From contig OX328109.1 of the NCBI GenBank assembly GCA_946811185.2, positions 34,766,129-34,830,128 on the forward strand: DNA of 64,000 bases, written 5' to 3'. A program made the translations under genes and the position numbers. The notes under the pieces were generated by a model, which searched no databases, was not told the DNA's origin, and worked only from the letters and a program-made list of their open reading frames with translations. Shown in pieces: positions 47,401 through 59,349 of this stretch. Within the stretch, counting starts at the first letter, position 1. Every line of letters starts with the position of its first letter. The DNA is from Hippopus hippopus (taxonomy: Eukaryota > Mollusca > Bivalvia > Cardiida > Cardiidae).

Positions 47401-47549
47401 GGTATATTGCAAGTAGGTTATCACAATGAAATAACAGGGGTTCAACTGAAACGGTAAGAATGACTATTTTAGTTTCTTTTTCGGGCAGTGTAAAGTCGAG
47501 ATAGACCAGCAAAATCTGCCGAATTAATCCATTTTACACAAAAAAAAAA

Positions 47550-48012
47550 ACCCGTATTTCAACAATCCTGAGAAAGAGGACTTTTGAAGAAATTTTAGGA
47601 ATAGGAAAAAATGCTGGTAAACAGCATTTTCTTCTGTTACCACAATATTTCTTATCTTTTCAAAGACGAATTCCATTATTTGAGTCATTTTTAACTTATC
47701 ATCTGTAAATGAGTCATGCTCTGTGAAAAGAGGGCTGAATGTATCTGCAAAAAAAAAAAATGCGCAATCTGCGCAGGCTGACATGGGTCGAAACGTTTTA
47801 CTATATGTATATTTTCTGCATGGCTAAGGACCATTCTACCTCAAGATCTAGTCGTTTGCTAGACTAAATTGATTTTATTTACCCATAATTATGTGATTAC
47901 TTACTTGGAATGTTGCATCACAAAGATGCATTAAACCCCCTTTTGTCAGAGCGTGGCTCAAATGCTTTCAATTTGGAGAGGTCTAAAAATGTCCTGTCCG
48001 GTAAAGGGTTAA
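47550..48012 (-). mobile_element. H3 MITE interrupted by H1
   Basis: H3 runs 47550-47710, is interrupted by H1 at 47711-47959, and resumes as AAATGCTTTCAATTTGGAGA to GGTAAAGGGTTAA. Confidence 0.85.
47711..47959 (+). mobile_element. H1 MITE nested in H3 with AAAT target duplication
   Basis: GAGTCATGCTCTGTGAAAAG to GAGCGTGGCTC, flanked by AAAT at 47707-47710 and 47960-47963. Joining the flanks restores the H3 sequence. Confidence 0.9.
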
Positions 48013-48033
48013 GTTAAAACATGCATATCCATA

Positions 48034-48295
48034 TAAGTCATTCTCGGTAAAAAGGTGGCTTAATTCATCTCCGTGATGCATGATACCAAGCGAGTCATCA
48101 CATAATTATGTCTCCATAAAATCGATTTTATCAAACAACCGACTGAATCATGGAGTAGAATGATCCTTTGACATGCAGAAAATTCAAAGATAGTGAAAAG
48201 TTTCGGCCCATGTCAGCCTGCGCGGACTGCGCAGGCTGACATGGGTCGAAACTTTTCGTAAATGCATTAAGCCCCCTTTTCACAGAGCATGTCTC
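48034..48295 (-). mobile_element. H1 hairpin MITE 3' of the 810-residue gene
   Basis: Diverged AAGTCATTCTCGG left end; core CAGCCTGCGCGGACTGCGCA; right end GAGCATGTCTC, 20 bases before the stop codon of the neighbouring gene. Confidence 0.85.
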
Positions 48296-48315
48296 ATATC
48301 ATTCATTTGACGGTA

Positions 48316-50748
48316 TTAGATTATTTCAATCTCCTCTCTCTCCCAGTAGCGCACGATTGTTTGCTCAAGACGTCTCAGTTCTATTTCACGTTTGACAGAC
48401 TCATTCGCCGTTGTCACGGCAACCTCGAGAACCCTTGGTAATGCACCAATAGAAACGATGAATATCACATGCATGACGTCAGAAATTTCGCTCGTGGGTC
48501 CCGTGACAAAACCACCCGCGATACTCATTGTGATAGTTAAAAGTAATGTTATTAGGACAAACTGAAACACAATTTTCAACACTTGCTGGTTGACCGGCTT
48601 GTGTTTGGATATCAGAAGGTTGAACAGTTTCTTCGGAATTCCGTACATGTTGTTCCGAAGCTGTACTTTCGGTCTTTTTCTACCTTCATCGACAATCGAC
48701 TGAAAAAAGTTCTGTGGTAGACAACACACTTGCCTACCCTCGATCATCACACGAGTGATGCCATGTGCTCTGATATTTGACACTTGTAAAGTGTTATCAA
48801 AGGTAGAAGTATAATTAATCTCCCCGTCTAAGTTTCTGCTGACCTCAACTGCTTCCGACAGCAACATCAGATAGACGTCTCCAAAGCCACGCATCATGTG
48901 GAAGATGTAGTAGATCAACATGATAAAGAAGAAAAGATAGCCAAAGGAAATGGCGGGGTACACAATGACGGCTACAAAGCAGAAAACGAGAACTTGGGCA
49001 ATAAAGTCAAAGCTTTGGACAAAGATGAGACAATAGGTATAAGTGAAGAAAGAAGAAATCGAAAACAAAGCAACAGATATAAAGCCAAATACCACCGGGT
49101 TTCTGATAAACAGTGAAAACTTATTGGGTCTACCCTCAGAGTTGAGCTTTAATATCAATAATGACGAAGAAACGCCACGTAGTAAAAAGTAGATAAATCG
49201 AAAGAATGGGATACCGTACCAAACCAAGCAAAGACTCGCCTCAAAAACGCAAAACAGAATGTAGAAGGGAATGATAATGACTTTAAGAAAGCCTAGGATC
49301 GTCCTCTCAGGACAGAACGTGTCTAGGAGAGAACGCAGTCTGTTGTATTGTATGAAAACCACCCGGACCCAGAATCGTGGATTGAAGATAAGATAAATAC
49401 CACTGATGCAAATTTCAGAACATTTCCCATAACCTGGATTGGAACTGGTCTGAATCATGGAGAGGTCATGCATCTCCCATATTCCAAGACACAGAGGTGA
49501 TGTCACTGTATTGGAAGATATAGAAATACCATCTTCTAGGATTTGTTTTAAGTTATATGGCATGACAACGATTACAAGACCCAAGATACCATACGCAAGC
49601 AGAATATTCAAACCTCCACCAAACGCTGGTACAAAGTAACGATCCCTCACAGATCTGTCTGCTAGCAAAGAAAGAAATCCCATTGGAGTACCGTGCCGCA
49701 CAAACTTATCAACCATACCATGTTCCCAGTAGCAACTATAAATCAACAACTGAATGAAGACAGGCGTTGGTGCCAAGATCAGAAAGAGCAAACGCTTGGT
49801 CCTCGAAACTGCAACAGGATGTGACTTATCCAATCCACACCACAAATGGGACATACAGTCCAAGATACTGTATGGACTAAATTCATTTAGATAAACCCAA
49901 CCGTCATCTGCTGGGCTGTTGCTAGGACAGGTTTCGTTCTCAACACCGATCATTTCGTACTCCTGTGGAATAACCGTAATGTTTCTGGACAGGGCATCCC
50001 CTATTTTGAGTACAACGACAGGGAAATACAGAAAGAGGCACAAGCCCAATATATAGGGTAAAATTGTACATTGCGGCCATTTTCTGACCTGGTTCTCGAA
50101 GCAGTCATTTATGGGTACTCCAGCTGTATAATTAAACCCGGTTACACAGCAATTATAGTTTATGAATTCCAACGGGTACAAGAGATACATGGCAGCGATG
50201 TATTCCATCGAATTTCGAACTCCAGGCTTCTCTGCAAGGAAACAGTAGTAACTGTTCTGGTATTTTGGTTTTCGAAATTCTTTTTGTAACAAATTCTGAA
50301 ATGCACAAGCAATGCCTTTAGTCGTGTCTCTTGTTCCAAAGGTCACAACACAACCTTCGTGTTGTTGTTGTACGTCCATAAAAACAAAGGGATGTTCCCG
50401 CAACGTTTTGGCTTCTAGTAGGCCAAAGGACAAGACCCCAAAATCTACATTCCAATATAAGTAGGGGTACATTCCGCGCGAGGAGTTGTAAGTCCAAACC
50501 CATTCAGTCGGCTGGAAAGTGTCGCTTGTAGCATTAAAGGATTGGTTTCCATTGAACCTGATATTGAATTTCATGAACTTAGGATCTTCCTCAAGTAACC
50601 GACTGTGAAAGTACTCCATGCTCTTGTTGGCTATTTCGAATTTACATTTCGTATGTTCGCATTTTTCAGTCGGGGTTGGTGCGACCCATTCAACCATGAA
50701 TAACATGCACGGCAAGAATGTCCTTGGATGGCGTGACCAACTGAACAT
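48316..50748 (-). CDS. uncharacterised 810-residue multi-pass membrane protein, single exon
   Basis: I do not recognise the family. The ATG at 50748 is the first Met after an in-frame TGA upstream. Residues 8-23 are mildly hydrophobic and could be a signal peptide. Residues 24-227 form a Cys-rich segment (C30, C35, C133, C148, C169, C200, C201, C216, C227) with sequons at N41, N68, N72, N88 and N206, so probably extracellular. Hydrophobic segments follow near 228-247, 319-339, 376-398, 486-512, 553-577, 582-617, 725-749 and 757-775. Between 398 and 485 there is a hydrophilic stretch, and residues 620-720 form a large polar loop. The C-terminus is charged (ELRRLEQTIVRYWEREEIE). The 2.4-kb open frame with protein-like composition is strong evidence for a gene; lack of introns suggests a retrocopy or a lineage-expanded family. 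An H1 element ends 20 bases beyond the stop. Confidence 0.85.
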   Translation of the reverse strand: MFSWSRHPRTFLPCMLFMVEWVAPTPTEKCEHTKCKFEIANKSMEYFHSRLLEEDPKFMKFNIRFNGNQSFNATSDTFQPTEWVWTYNSSRGMYPYLYWNVDFGVLSFGLLEAKTLREHPFVFMDVQQQHEGCVVTFGTRDTTKGIACAFQNLLQKEFRKPKYQNSYYCFLAEKPGVRNSMEYIAAMYLLYPLEFINYNCCVTGFNYTAGVPINDCFENQVRKWPQCTILPYILGLCLFLYFPVVVLKIGDALSRNITVIPQEYEMIGVENETCPSNSPADDGWVYLNEFSPYSILDCMSHLWCGLDKSHPVAVSRTKRLLFLILAPTPVFIQLLIYSCYWEHGMVDKFVRHGTPMGFLSLLADRSVRDRYFVPAFGGGLNILLAYGILGLVIVVMPYNLKQILEDGISISSNTVTSPLCLGIWEMHDLSMIQTSSNPGYGKCSEICISGIYLIFNPRFWVRVVFIQYNRLRSLLDTFCPERTILGFLKVIIIPFYILFCVFEASLCLVWYGIPFFRFIYFLLRGVSSSLLILKLNSEGRPNKFSLFIRNPVVFGFISVALFSISSFFTYTYCLIFVQSFDFIAQVLVFCFVAVIVYPAISFGYLFFFIMLIYYIFHMMRGFGDVYLMLLSEAVEVSRNLDGEINYTSTFDNTLQVSNIRAHGITRVMIEGRQVCCLPQNFFQSIVDEGRKRPKVQLRNNMYGIPKKLFNLLISKHKPVNQQVLKIVFQFVLITLLLTITMSIAGGFVTGPTSEISDVMHVIFIVSIGALPRVLEVAVTTANESVKREIELRRLEQTIVRYWEREEIEII

Positions 50749-51048
50749 GACTGTTTGTATTTGTAGAATGTCTCTGAGGGTTTCAATTCAATACCAATTT
50801 TTCACAGTTTTAAAGTATTTGGAATGAATAAAGTTAGCCTAATCCTTGCGATGTTCTACTTTGGTCCTACACTATATCAGGTTGGTTTATTGTTGCTTCC
50901 CATCCTGATTCAGGCTCTGGCTTGATCTGATTTAATCTGGAATTAAAATGAATGAAAAAATAATTAAACCAGTTCCTCAATCAAAGCGCCTTAGTCTGTA
51001 TGATTTTCAGTACGGCGAAGATTTTCAAAATACACAACATGTAAAAAC

Positions 51049-51735
51049 AAGAGGACAATGATGGTCCTGTATCGCTCCGCAGGCTAATAAGTAAAAACCC
51101 TTCACGCCAAACATTACAATACTTGGCCAAATAGTTTCGAACATGAGACCCCTGAGACAGGGCTAAAATTGGTAGCCCTAGTTCTTATGGTTAGTAACAA
51201 GAAGATTTTTCTAAAGTTTTCATCATATAACCCCATGTAAAACTTCTGACCCCCGGGATCAAATTCGACCCCAGGGCTACAATTTGGGCACTCTTGGTGG
51301 AGACCCACTAGATAAAGCTACATGCAAATTTTGGTAGCCCTAGGCTTTATGGTTAAGTACAGGGAGATTTCTAAAGTTTTCTTTATATAAGCCCATGTAA
51401 AACTTGTGACCCCCGAGCGGGGCCAATTTTAACCCCAGGGCTATAATTTGGGCACTCTAGATCTTGGTAGAGGCCCACTAGATAAAGTCACGTGCAAAAT
51501 TTGGTAGCCCTAGGCCTTATGGCTACGTACAGGAAGATTTCTAAACTTTTCTCTATATAAGCCCATGTAAAACTTGTGACCTTCGGGGCGGGGCCAATTT
51601 TGACCCCAGGGTTATAATTTTAGGAAACTTGATACAGGTCTACCAGATAAAGCTACATGCCAAATTTGGTAGCCCTAGTATTAATGGTTTCAGACAAGAA
51701 GATTTTCAAAGATTTCCGATATTTTAAGTTTTGTT
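51049..51735. repeat. pearl/Helitron-like element with about 160-170-bp tandem core
   Basis: Left end AAGAGGACAATGATGGTCCT, then units with TTGGTAGCCCTAGG..TTATGG, TATATAAGCCCATGTAAAAC and GACCCC..GGGCTAAT motifs near 51250, 51409 and 51579. No coding potential. Confidence 0.75.
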
Positions 51736-51839
51736 GCGCATCCACGAGTGAAAATATTACCGATGATGTTCACGAGATGAATTAAATTTCGATCTTTCAC
51801 CGAAAAAAACAAATATTCTATCCATTTCATGCTTTTAAC

Positions 51840-53720
51840 GCTTTCTGGGGGGGGGGGGAAACTTAATCAAAATCCAGTACAGTTCTTTTCGGTTATTCCC
51901 CGTGGCGTACCCCCTCCGCATAGCAACGCATTACAATATTACGTCAAGTGCGAGAAATGTAAGGTAGGTTACGTCATAATTCCATCTGGTTTTGAGGCAC
52001 GCGCATTTTACTTAGGTAACTAGTGCGAGGGAACAACTGTTTCCGCCTTCAATTGAAGAGTTAGAATATAAAAATCGGTATTTTCATTGGTCGTAACCAT
52101 GAAATATCGAAAAATATTTCACCGGTTTGAAAACGTTTGGACATGCTATTTTTATGCTATCAATATTAGAAAAAAAAAGTTGTGACCATCAGATGAATTA
52201 ATTTTTAATGAATTGGTCCCTTATTAAAATCTATTTGTTAGCAAAATTCGACTATCACCTATTCGTACCGATTTTGGTTCATGAAAGGTATTGGTGTCAC
52301 ACTACTCATTTTTTTTTTTTCTACGTGAAAAGTAGACTGAAATTCAACGACTTTGACTCTCTTCTACTCTTTGATTGGCACACACAGATCTCCTGTTTGT
52401 TTCAATGAAATATATGTCCAATTGCCTTCTCAAAAATGCAGTAGACAGAGTTGTTGTTGTTGTTATCGTTGTTGTAATTTTAGATAAGATAGATGGATAG
52501 AGAGACAGACAGACAGACAGATACCTCAAGCGATTCCGTTTTTCTTTTTAATCCACAATAAATATATAAATATCTTTGAAAATTCAATGAATTAAGACCC
52601 TTGCAGACCACATTCCTTCATGTGGTCAAAGTACAAAATAGTTCCCCAATATATGACAATAGTACTCTCAGCTTTCACAGAAATCATCAAATCAGCAACA
52701 AATACACGTCTGAAACCTGCCTTTCCATTTTTTCTTAATAAAACAGACCCTCGAAAATATTTGGTGTCAAATTCTCAAATGGGACTACTTTTCACTTTCA
52801 AGACCCGGAAGAATTTCAGTGTGATACGACACCTGTAAGATCATTACTTCCTTTTTTTTTAGCAACGTCATATTCAAACTCTCCCCATGCTTTATGTTTT
52901 TCCTTCGTCGCAACACTTTACGAGGAACACATAGTTTCTTTCTGTGCACTGAGGTATCGATTATCTTCCGTTAAAACAGCACACACAATACGACAAATTT
53001 GAAATCACTGCTGGAGAAGTGAATAAACAGGAAAAGAAAGAAAATGAAGGGCTCCAGAAATTATCAGATCATGTACAGTAAACCCCCCCCCCCCCCCCAC
53101 AAACACACACATGTACACGCGTGCCCACACACACCTACAGTCACAAAATAATGACAAGAAAGATAGATATTGGGCATGAATAAACACACCATTCTATATA
53201 GGCTGTAAGAATTGACCAGGCAGGGCGAGGTTAACCTTTCATATAAGTCGAAGAGTTTATTTTTCATTTTTATAGTGGTCTCGTGCCAGTTCGGAATCGT
53301 TCGTCGTAAATCTACGTAAACACTTGCCTCATAACAGTACTTTATCGATCCTTTGCTTTGTGGACATATGCAGTGAAAACATTGTGAAAAAAAGGTACTT
53401 CTTATAAATGTTGTTCAATTCTCGCGTTCTTTATCTATATTCGGCGTTTCATGTGGCTACTCACGATGATTTCCGAATAACTTCGTTTACATCAAACTGA
53501 AATGCAGCGAACTGTAATGATAGGTCCGCGCTGCCAGGTCAATTCTTACAATCTATACCCCGGACAAACTTCCCTTGATAAACGAAATTTTGAACCTCTC
53601 TTTAGAATAACTGTTCATTTCACCCCTTCATTTGTTCTATATGGACCGAAATCACGCAATTTATTGGGAATCGAAGGTCTTGGGGGTGTTTTCTAAAACC
53701 ATTCTAACCATGTATAATCG
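51840..53720. other. gene-free stretch with simple repeats
   Basis: G run at 51847-51857, GACA run at 52503-52522, C run at 53083-53098 followed by CA repeats. No gene or known element recognised. Confidence 0.5.
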
Positions 53721-53932
53721 TTAACCCTTATCCTGCTAATTGACTAAAATAAAATTTTCAATTCGATAGTAAAATTCCAAATATTGCTCTTTCAAAGTTA
53801 TATTTTGGAGAATAACATCTCCTTGTCGGACAGTGTAGATTCAAGATCAGATTGCACGTTCTGTGCAGTCTGATCTTGATCTACGATGTCCGCAAAGGGT
53901 CAGTAAGTCGCGCTTAGCAGCCTAGGGGTTAA
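53721..53932 (-). mobile_element. H2 hairpin MITE, reverse orientation
   Basis: TTAACCCTTATCCTGCTAAT to CTTAGCAGCCTAGGGGTTAA. Confidence 0.9.
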
Positions 53933-54330
53933 ACCAATCTAAAGCCCTAGTTAGCGGATATTTAAATGCATTTGAATTTAAATCATGCCATTTAATAGTA
54001 TGGAAGTTGTTATAAAGGTGACAACGTGTTATTGTGTGGTCGGTCCAAGTGTTGATCGCCGACAGAGAAATTACTTTTAAAAGTAGGTGAAATGTTGCCA
54101 GGTCTTTCCATCTTTTATTTACTTTTAACCTGATATTAAAATTCATTTTTCTGCCAGCGACTTACACTTGGAATACAGAATTCGTCTTTCTTTGAAATGT
54201 TCAATATTCTTGATAATTAGGCTAATAACCCAATTTAGAATGTTTGGTAAATGTTGGTCCTGGATTTGGTGAAGGGATACTAAAAGATTGTTATAAGATT
54301 ACGTCATTCTATTGACTACGAGACAGTAGA

Positions 54331-54340
54331 CGGACGGACG

Positions 54341-54375
<35 letters not shown>
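54331..54375. repeat. (GACG)n(GACA)n microsatellite
   Basis: GGACGGACGGACGGAC passing into GACAGACAGACAGAC. Confidence 0.95.
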
Positions 54376-54378
<3 letters not shown>

Positions 54379-54414
54379 GGCATTGCAAAAGGATGATAGT
54401 ATTTCTGTTTTAAA

Positions 54415-54620
54415 AAAATGTAGAAAACATTGCAGGAAAAGGCGAAAAATGCTGATCACCAGTTTTCAAAAGCTTTCTACTACAAGGTCGTGAAAACAAG
54501 GAATTGATTAGTAAAGGGTCACCCTGTACGCGACAAGGCTTTTTGAAACATTGCGTGAATAGGAGAAAATGCTGGTATCAAGCATTTTCTCAGCCTTTTC
54601 CCACAATGTTTTCAACCCTT
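54415..54620 (+). mobile_element. two H3 fragments
   Basis: AAAACATTGCAGGAAAAGGC ... GTAAAGGGTCA, then AAACATTGCGTGAATAGGAG ... CTTTTCCCACAATGTTTTCA. Confidence 0.6.
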
Positions 54621-54727
54621 TAACAGTTTTCAACCCTTTAAGAGTTTTCAATCCATTAAGATGGAGACAGGTTTTTACTTATTTTCACTTTCGTTGAAAA
54701 TAAATTTAGACACGTACATTGTTTTAA

Positions 54728-54943
54728 TTTAACCCTATAGCTTCTAAATAGATAAAACAAATTTCCACCCATTAGTTAAAAAAAAAAAAACCTAAGTACT
54801 GCGATTTCAAAGTTGATTTTAACGGGAAAATACCGTAACTGACAGTCTAGATCCAAGATCAGACTGCACGTTTTATGCAGCGTGATCATGATCTTTATTT
54901 TCCGAAAAAGCGCCCGAGTCGCGCTCAGCAGCCTAACGGTTAA
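54728..54943 (-). mobile_element. H2 hairpin MITE, diverged
   Basis: TTAACCCTATAGCTTCTAAA to CTCAGCAGCCTAACGGTTAA. Confidence 0.8.
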
Positions 54944-55144
54944 GTTTCGAAGAAACGAATTCGCGAACGTATGAATTTAATTTCAACATAACAAAAAGCA
55001 ATCATTTTACTGAGCCTTGCAATAAGGATGTTTTTCTGTGAATTTTAGAGGGATTAAAACAACATGCGATAACAGCAGTGGGCATGACGTTTTACATACA
55101 TGTACCAACCGGAAGTGAAATTTCTTTTCCCCTCGATATATCGA

Positions 55145-55710
55145 TCAAGCGTTGTCTGTGCATGTCATGTTCTTCGAAGACTGACCTGTCTGCTATGACA
55201 TATCACTACCCTGTGTAGAACAAATTTTAATAAACAATGCGTAAACCAAAAACTCTCTCGCTAAAAAGTAAATGGCTTTAAAGGATACGTCTAAGGAGAA
55301 ATGAAACCGGTTTTTTTTTCCCTCCAAATTCTTAAAAACGTAAAAATTTCGAACTGGAAAAATAATGTAGTTTTAAAAAAACACCATTGTTTTCTACAAA
55401 TCTTTGTATTCTGTTTCTATATATAGACATGGGGAAAACAATGATTTGTGCACGGTTTTTCCCAGACTTTGACAACAAGAAAAATTTCCCAACCATGCTT
55501 AACTTATACTGGGTCTATTTTCAAGGCCTATAAAGGCACTGCTGCATAGCATATGCCAGTTAACTATGCCACTGAATGAACCGTTTGAATTAGCGTTGCT
55601 TTGAATAGCCCAACGATTTTGAAAAGTAGTCCGGTTCTGTACCCAGAATGCCCAAATCAGACAGGTCTGTATTTGAAAAAAAAAAATGCCATCAAGCGAA
55701 AGATAATGAG
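55145..55710 (-). repeat. split copy of the 33.9-34.2 kb repeat interior
   Basis: CATGTTCTTCGAAGACTGAC at 55167 and AAAAGTAGTCCGGTTCTGTA at 55622 match the two halves of 41090-41435; about 400 unrelated bases lie between. Confidence 0.6.
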
Positions 55711-55800
55711 CGATCGAAAAGTGTCGAAAATTCTCTAAATATAGGATTTTAACACGAGTGTTTGTGTAAAATCAGTGTCACGAAACCGGTTTCGCGAACG

Positions 55801-55870
55801 ATAATCATGCGATGACTGGTATCGTGCATCACGGAAATGCATTACGTCCCCTCTTGCCAAAACGTGGCTC
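55801..55870 (+). mobile_element. H1 right-end fragment
   Basis: ATCATGCGATGACTGGTATC ... GCCAAAACGTGGCTC. Confidence 0.65.
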
Positions 55871-56095
55871 ATTTTCTTTTTGCATAGACTTACATGAAGT
55901 AGTACTTTCGCAGCGAAAAGTGATAGTTTTAAATAAAAACAAACGAAGGTTAACCCACCTCAATATTCAGATATGCAAGGGTGGAACAGATCAGCCTCCT
56001 GCCACTGAAATAATTGTTGTCCTACTCCAAAGCCTACTTTATAACAAAGTTCTGTAACGCTTTATACTGCCGAAATATTATCGTATGCCCATCAG

Positions 56096-57150
56096 GTGTT
56101 TTCAAACAAGAGGTCCTTGAGGGCCTGAAATCGCTCTACTGGTAGTGATTTTGCTTTTTTTGCTAGCATACATTATGAATTCATGAAGCAAACAGAAAAC
56201 AAAAACAAAAAAAAAAAAAAAAAAATGAGTTCTTGCAACTGGGCTTGAAACCACTAAGACAGCATTTAAGTAGGCATAGTGAATTGAACAAATAGTGAAA
56301 AAAAAATGAAGTGCAATTTCTTAAAACTAACTGTTTGGAATCCAGCCAAATTTGATAGGCGTTCAGAATGCCTTGTATTAAAGAATCCTAGCATATTTCA
56401 AAGAAATGTGACTGATAATGTGGACTTTGTTGAGTAAACGATACTAAGTCATCAAATGGCTGCTTTTCCTGAACGGTTTTCTAGATTTTCTTCACTTTTA
56501 ATAGAGTTCAATCCCTTGATGAATCAAATAATCTTTGCAAGTTTCATCAGATTTGGATGAATACAGTGGACTTCATTGCCTAAACAAGAAATGGAAATTT
56601 TCAACTTTAAATGGCTACTTTTCCCATACTGATTGTCAATTTTTTTTTTTTTTTCAAAATCAATAGGGTTCAAGCTGTTTATGATACAAAGCAACTGTCC
56701 AGGTTTTATAAAGATGCAACCCAAACGCTGACTTCATCGCGTAAACAAGAAATGGAAATTTTTAACTTTAAATGGCTACTTTTCCCATACTGTTTTTTGG
56801 ATTTTTTTTCAAAATCAATAGGGTTGAAGCTATTAATGAGATAAACAAACTGTGAAAGTTTTACAAAAATCTGATTACAAATGCAGACTTTATCATGTAA
56901 ACAAGAAATGGAACTTTTCAACGTGAAATGGCTACTTTTCCCATACTGTTTGTTGGATTTTTTTTTCAAAATCAATAGGGTTGAAGCTATTGATGACATA
57001 AACAAACTGTGCAAGTTTCATGAAAATCTGACCACAAATGAACACTTTATCGCATAAACAAAAAAAAGACTAACGGACGGACGGACGGACGACGAAAACC
57101 ACGCCATGACATAAGCTCTGCTGGCTCTCAGCCAGTAGAGGTAAAAAATC
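56096..57150 (+). mobile_element. pearl/Helitron-like element: about 155-bp tandem core plus GGAC microsatellite
   Basis: Left end AACAAGAGGTCCTTGAGGGC; about four units with AAATCAATAGGGTTGAAGCT at 56661, 56813 and 56969 (first diverged); then ACGGACGGACGGACGGAC at 57074; then the hairpin GCTCTGCTGGCTCTCAGCCA near the right end. This order (tandem core, then ACGG microsatellite) is that described for bivalve pearl elements. Confidence 0.75.
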
Positions 57151-57361
57151 GCAATGTTGTCAGATTACATTGCTATGTCTCTGAGTACACTCGGATGTAA
57201 AACCCTTTTCATGTTTTGAATGCGAGACGGAAAATTACCCATTGATGTATTCGGTGCAATAAAAAGGAAATACCCTATCTAGTTTGGTTTGAATTTAACT
57301 TCCTTGTGCACTGTAATTACGAAGTAGAGATGATAACAAAAAACACACTCATTAAAATGTT

Positions 57362-57770
57362 TGTTTGATGTTTATCGCCGTTTTTTATCATAATTTTAGT
57401 CATACCACGACGGCCAACGCACGAAAGCGTTCAAGTTTCTGCAAGTAGTACTTCGCACGACTCGAGTAGCATGGCAAGCAGCCTTTCATCCAGATAAATA
57501 CAGGACTTGAGAGCAGGAGGTCGCTGGTTCCACCCCTGGCAAGGCCAATATCTTTCCGAGGATTGATGATAATCACTGCGACAGGGTTCATTCTTCTCCC
57601 ACAGCTGACCATTGTTTCGACGATGGTCTTTTCGGAAAGCAGCCAGTGGCTTGGAAAGAATATTGTGCGGAGTACTGGTAACAGAAACTCCAGGAAAGTA
57701 TGGATAGGTGCACTGGCCGCCGCGATATAACTGAAATGATGTTGAAAACGGCGTTAAACAGCATACAAAC
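57362..57770. mobile_element. head-to-tail inverted SINE fragments
   Basis: A reverse tail (57362-57425, ATCGCCGTTTTTTATCAT) followed by a forward body (57510-57765, GGTCGCTGGTTCCACCCC to ACGGCGTTAAACAGCAT). Confidence 0.65.
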
Positions 57771-57884
57771 AATCGATCAATCATCCGAACAATGCTTTGA
57801 AAAGCATTCTTCATCTGGGTCATAAAAACACGGGATTGTTTTGTAAAATTTCGAATAAATACCTTCTTTGACTCTTTTGCTGTC

Positions 57885-58097
57885 TTAACCCTTAGGCTGC
57901 TAAGCGCGACTCATTGACCTTTTGCTGACAATGTAGATCAAGATCAGACTGCACAGAAAGTGCAGTCTGATCTTGGATCTACACTGTCCGATAAGGAGAT
58001 ATCTTTCTCTCAAAAATACCACTGAAACAGCAAAAAATTGGGTTTTTACTATCGGCTTGAAAGTTTCATGTTAGTTATTTTGCAGGATAAGGGTTAA
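57885..58097 (+). mobile_element. H2 hairpin MITE
   Basis: TTAACCCTTAGGCTGCTAAG to GCAGGATAAGGGTTAA, dyad AGATCAGACTGCACAGAAAG. Confidence 0.9.
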
Positions 58098-58254
58098 TAC
58101 ACATTCCACTACAACTTGAAAAGATTTTTTTTTTATCTTACAGGCTTGAATAAACAAGAGGATGGCATAAAACCGAGATAAGAATGCATACTGTGCAGAG
58201 TCTGATCCTGATCTATGCCATCTGCAGAATGCCCCTGTTGTTGCCTTTGGCACT

Positions 58255-58405
58255 GAAACCTAAAATAATGGTAACTGCCGGTGAAAGTGCAGAAAGAAAA
58301 TCTTGTGGGGAAAAAAATGCTGGTTACCAGCATTTTCTCTACAATGTTTTCGAAAGGCTTCTTCCTCGGGGTCATTAAAAGAAGGTTTTATGTGGTGAGG
58401 GGTTC
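58255..58405 (+). mobile_element. H3 fragment
   Basis: AAAATCTTGTGGGGAAAAAA TGCTGG, ending GTCATTAAAAGAAGG; shortened core. Confidence 0.6.
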
Positions 58406-58791
58406 TAAAGGGAAGATCCCTCTGCAGTCTGATGATAATCTATGCCATCGTTATAAGTCCATCTTAGCCAATGGCGCTCAAAGGGTTGCGGTGTCAAGAG
58501 TTAAGGCTCAGTTTCTCGACTCGACCTACGCATCCACATCTCACTGCTGGCCATGCTTGGCAATGACCATTGGGAATGTCCTTTGGCAAGGCTCTTTTAG
58601 GGTTATGTGAGCAGTATGGGCAAAAAGTAATAAACTAACTAACAAATCAAAACATTGAAAGCACAGGAAGCTAAGGTATGGGCGCTGTCAACAATGACCC
58701 AATGGTATACCATTTACCAAACAATCCATTTTTAATGACCTTGAGGAAACACTGAAAGTACAAGGAGCTAGGGTCATCAGTGACTCGATAG

Positions 58792-59008
58792 TAAACCCTT
58801 TACCAAAAAATCCCAATTTTTAACCACCCTGAGGTAAAAGGTTATTGAAAACATTGTGGTAAAAAGAAGAAAATGCTGGTAACCACCATTTTCTCCCTTT
58901 TCCACAATGTTTTCTAACCTATCAAAAACAAATATGTTGCTGATATAATGTTGCTTGAATTTGCTTTTAATGGACAAATCTGTAATCTCATTGTCTGGTA
59001 AAGGATTC
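58792..59008 (-). mobile_element. H3 hairpin MITE
   Basis: TAAACCCTTTACCAAAAAAT to TTGTCTGGTAAAGGATTCA; core AAAATGCTGGTAACCACCAT. Confidence 0.75.
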
Positions 59009-59349
59009 AGGTATGAGCCATGTTGTCCAGTTTCTGGGCTTGATCAGCCTGAAAGCAAACCTTTTCAAGTGGAATGACCGTGAGAAAGTGGATTTTAGGT
59101 TTCTGTGGGTGTAGTGGCAATTTACTTATGACTATTCAAATGGTGAGTCGTGGCTGAATAGCCCTCTGCCTTGACTATACACCAAAATGCATCAGCAAAC
59201 ACACTACAGCATGTACATCTTTTATTTCATGAATATGGAAACATAACATAACACAGCTGTAGATAAAAGGGGGGAGGGGATCACCAAATTCTAAAAATAA
59301 CACATTATTTCTCACTAAAAGGCTAAAAACCTTTATTGTAGATACAATG

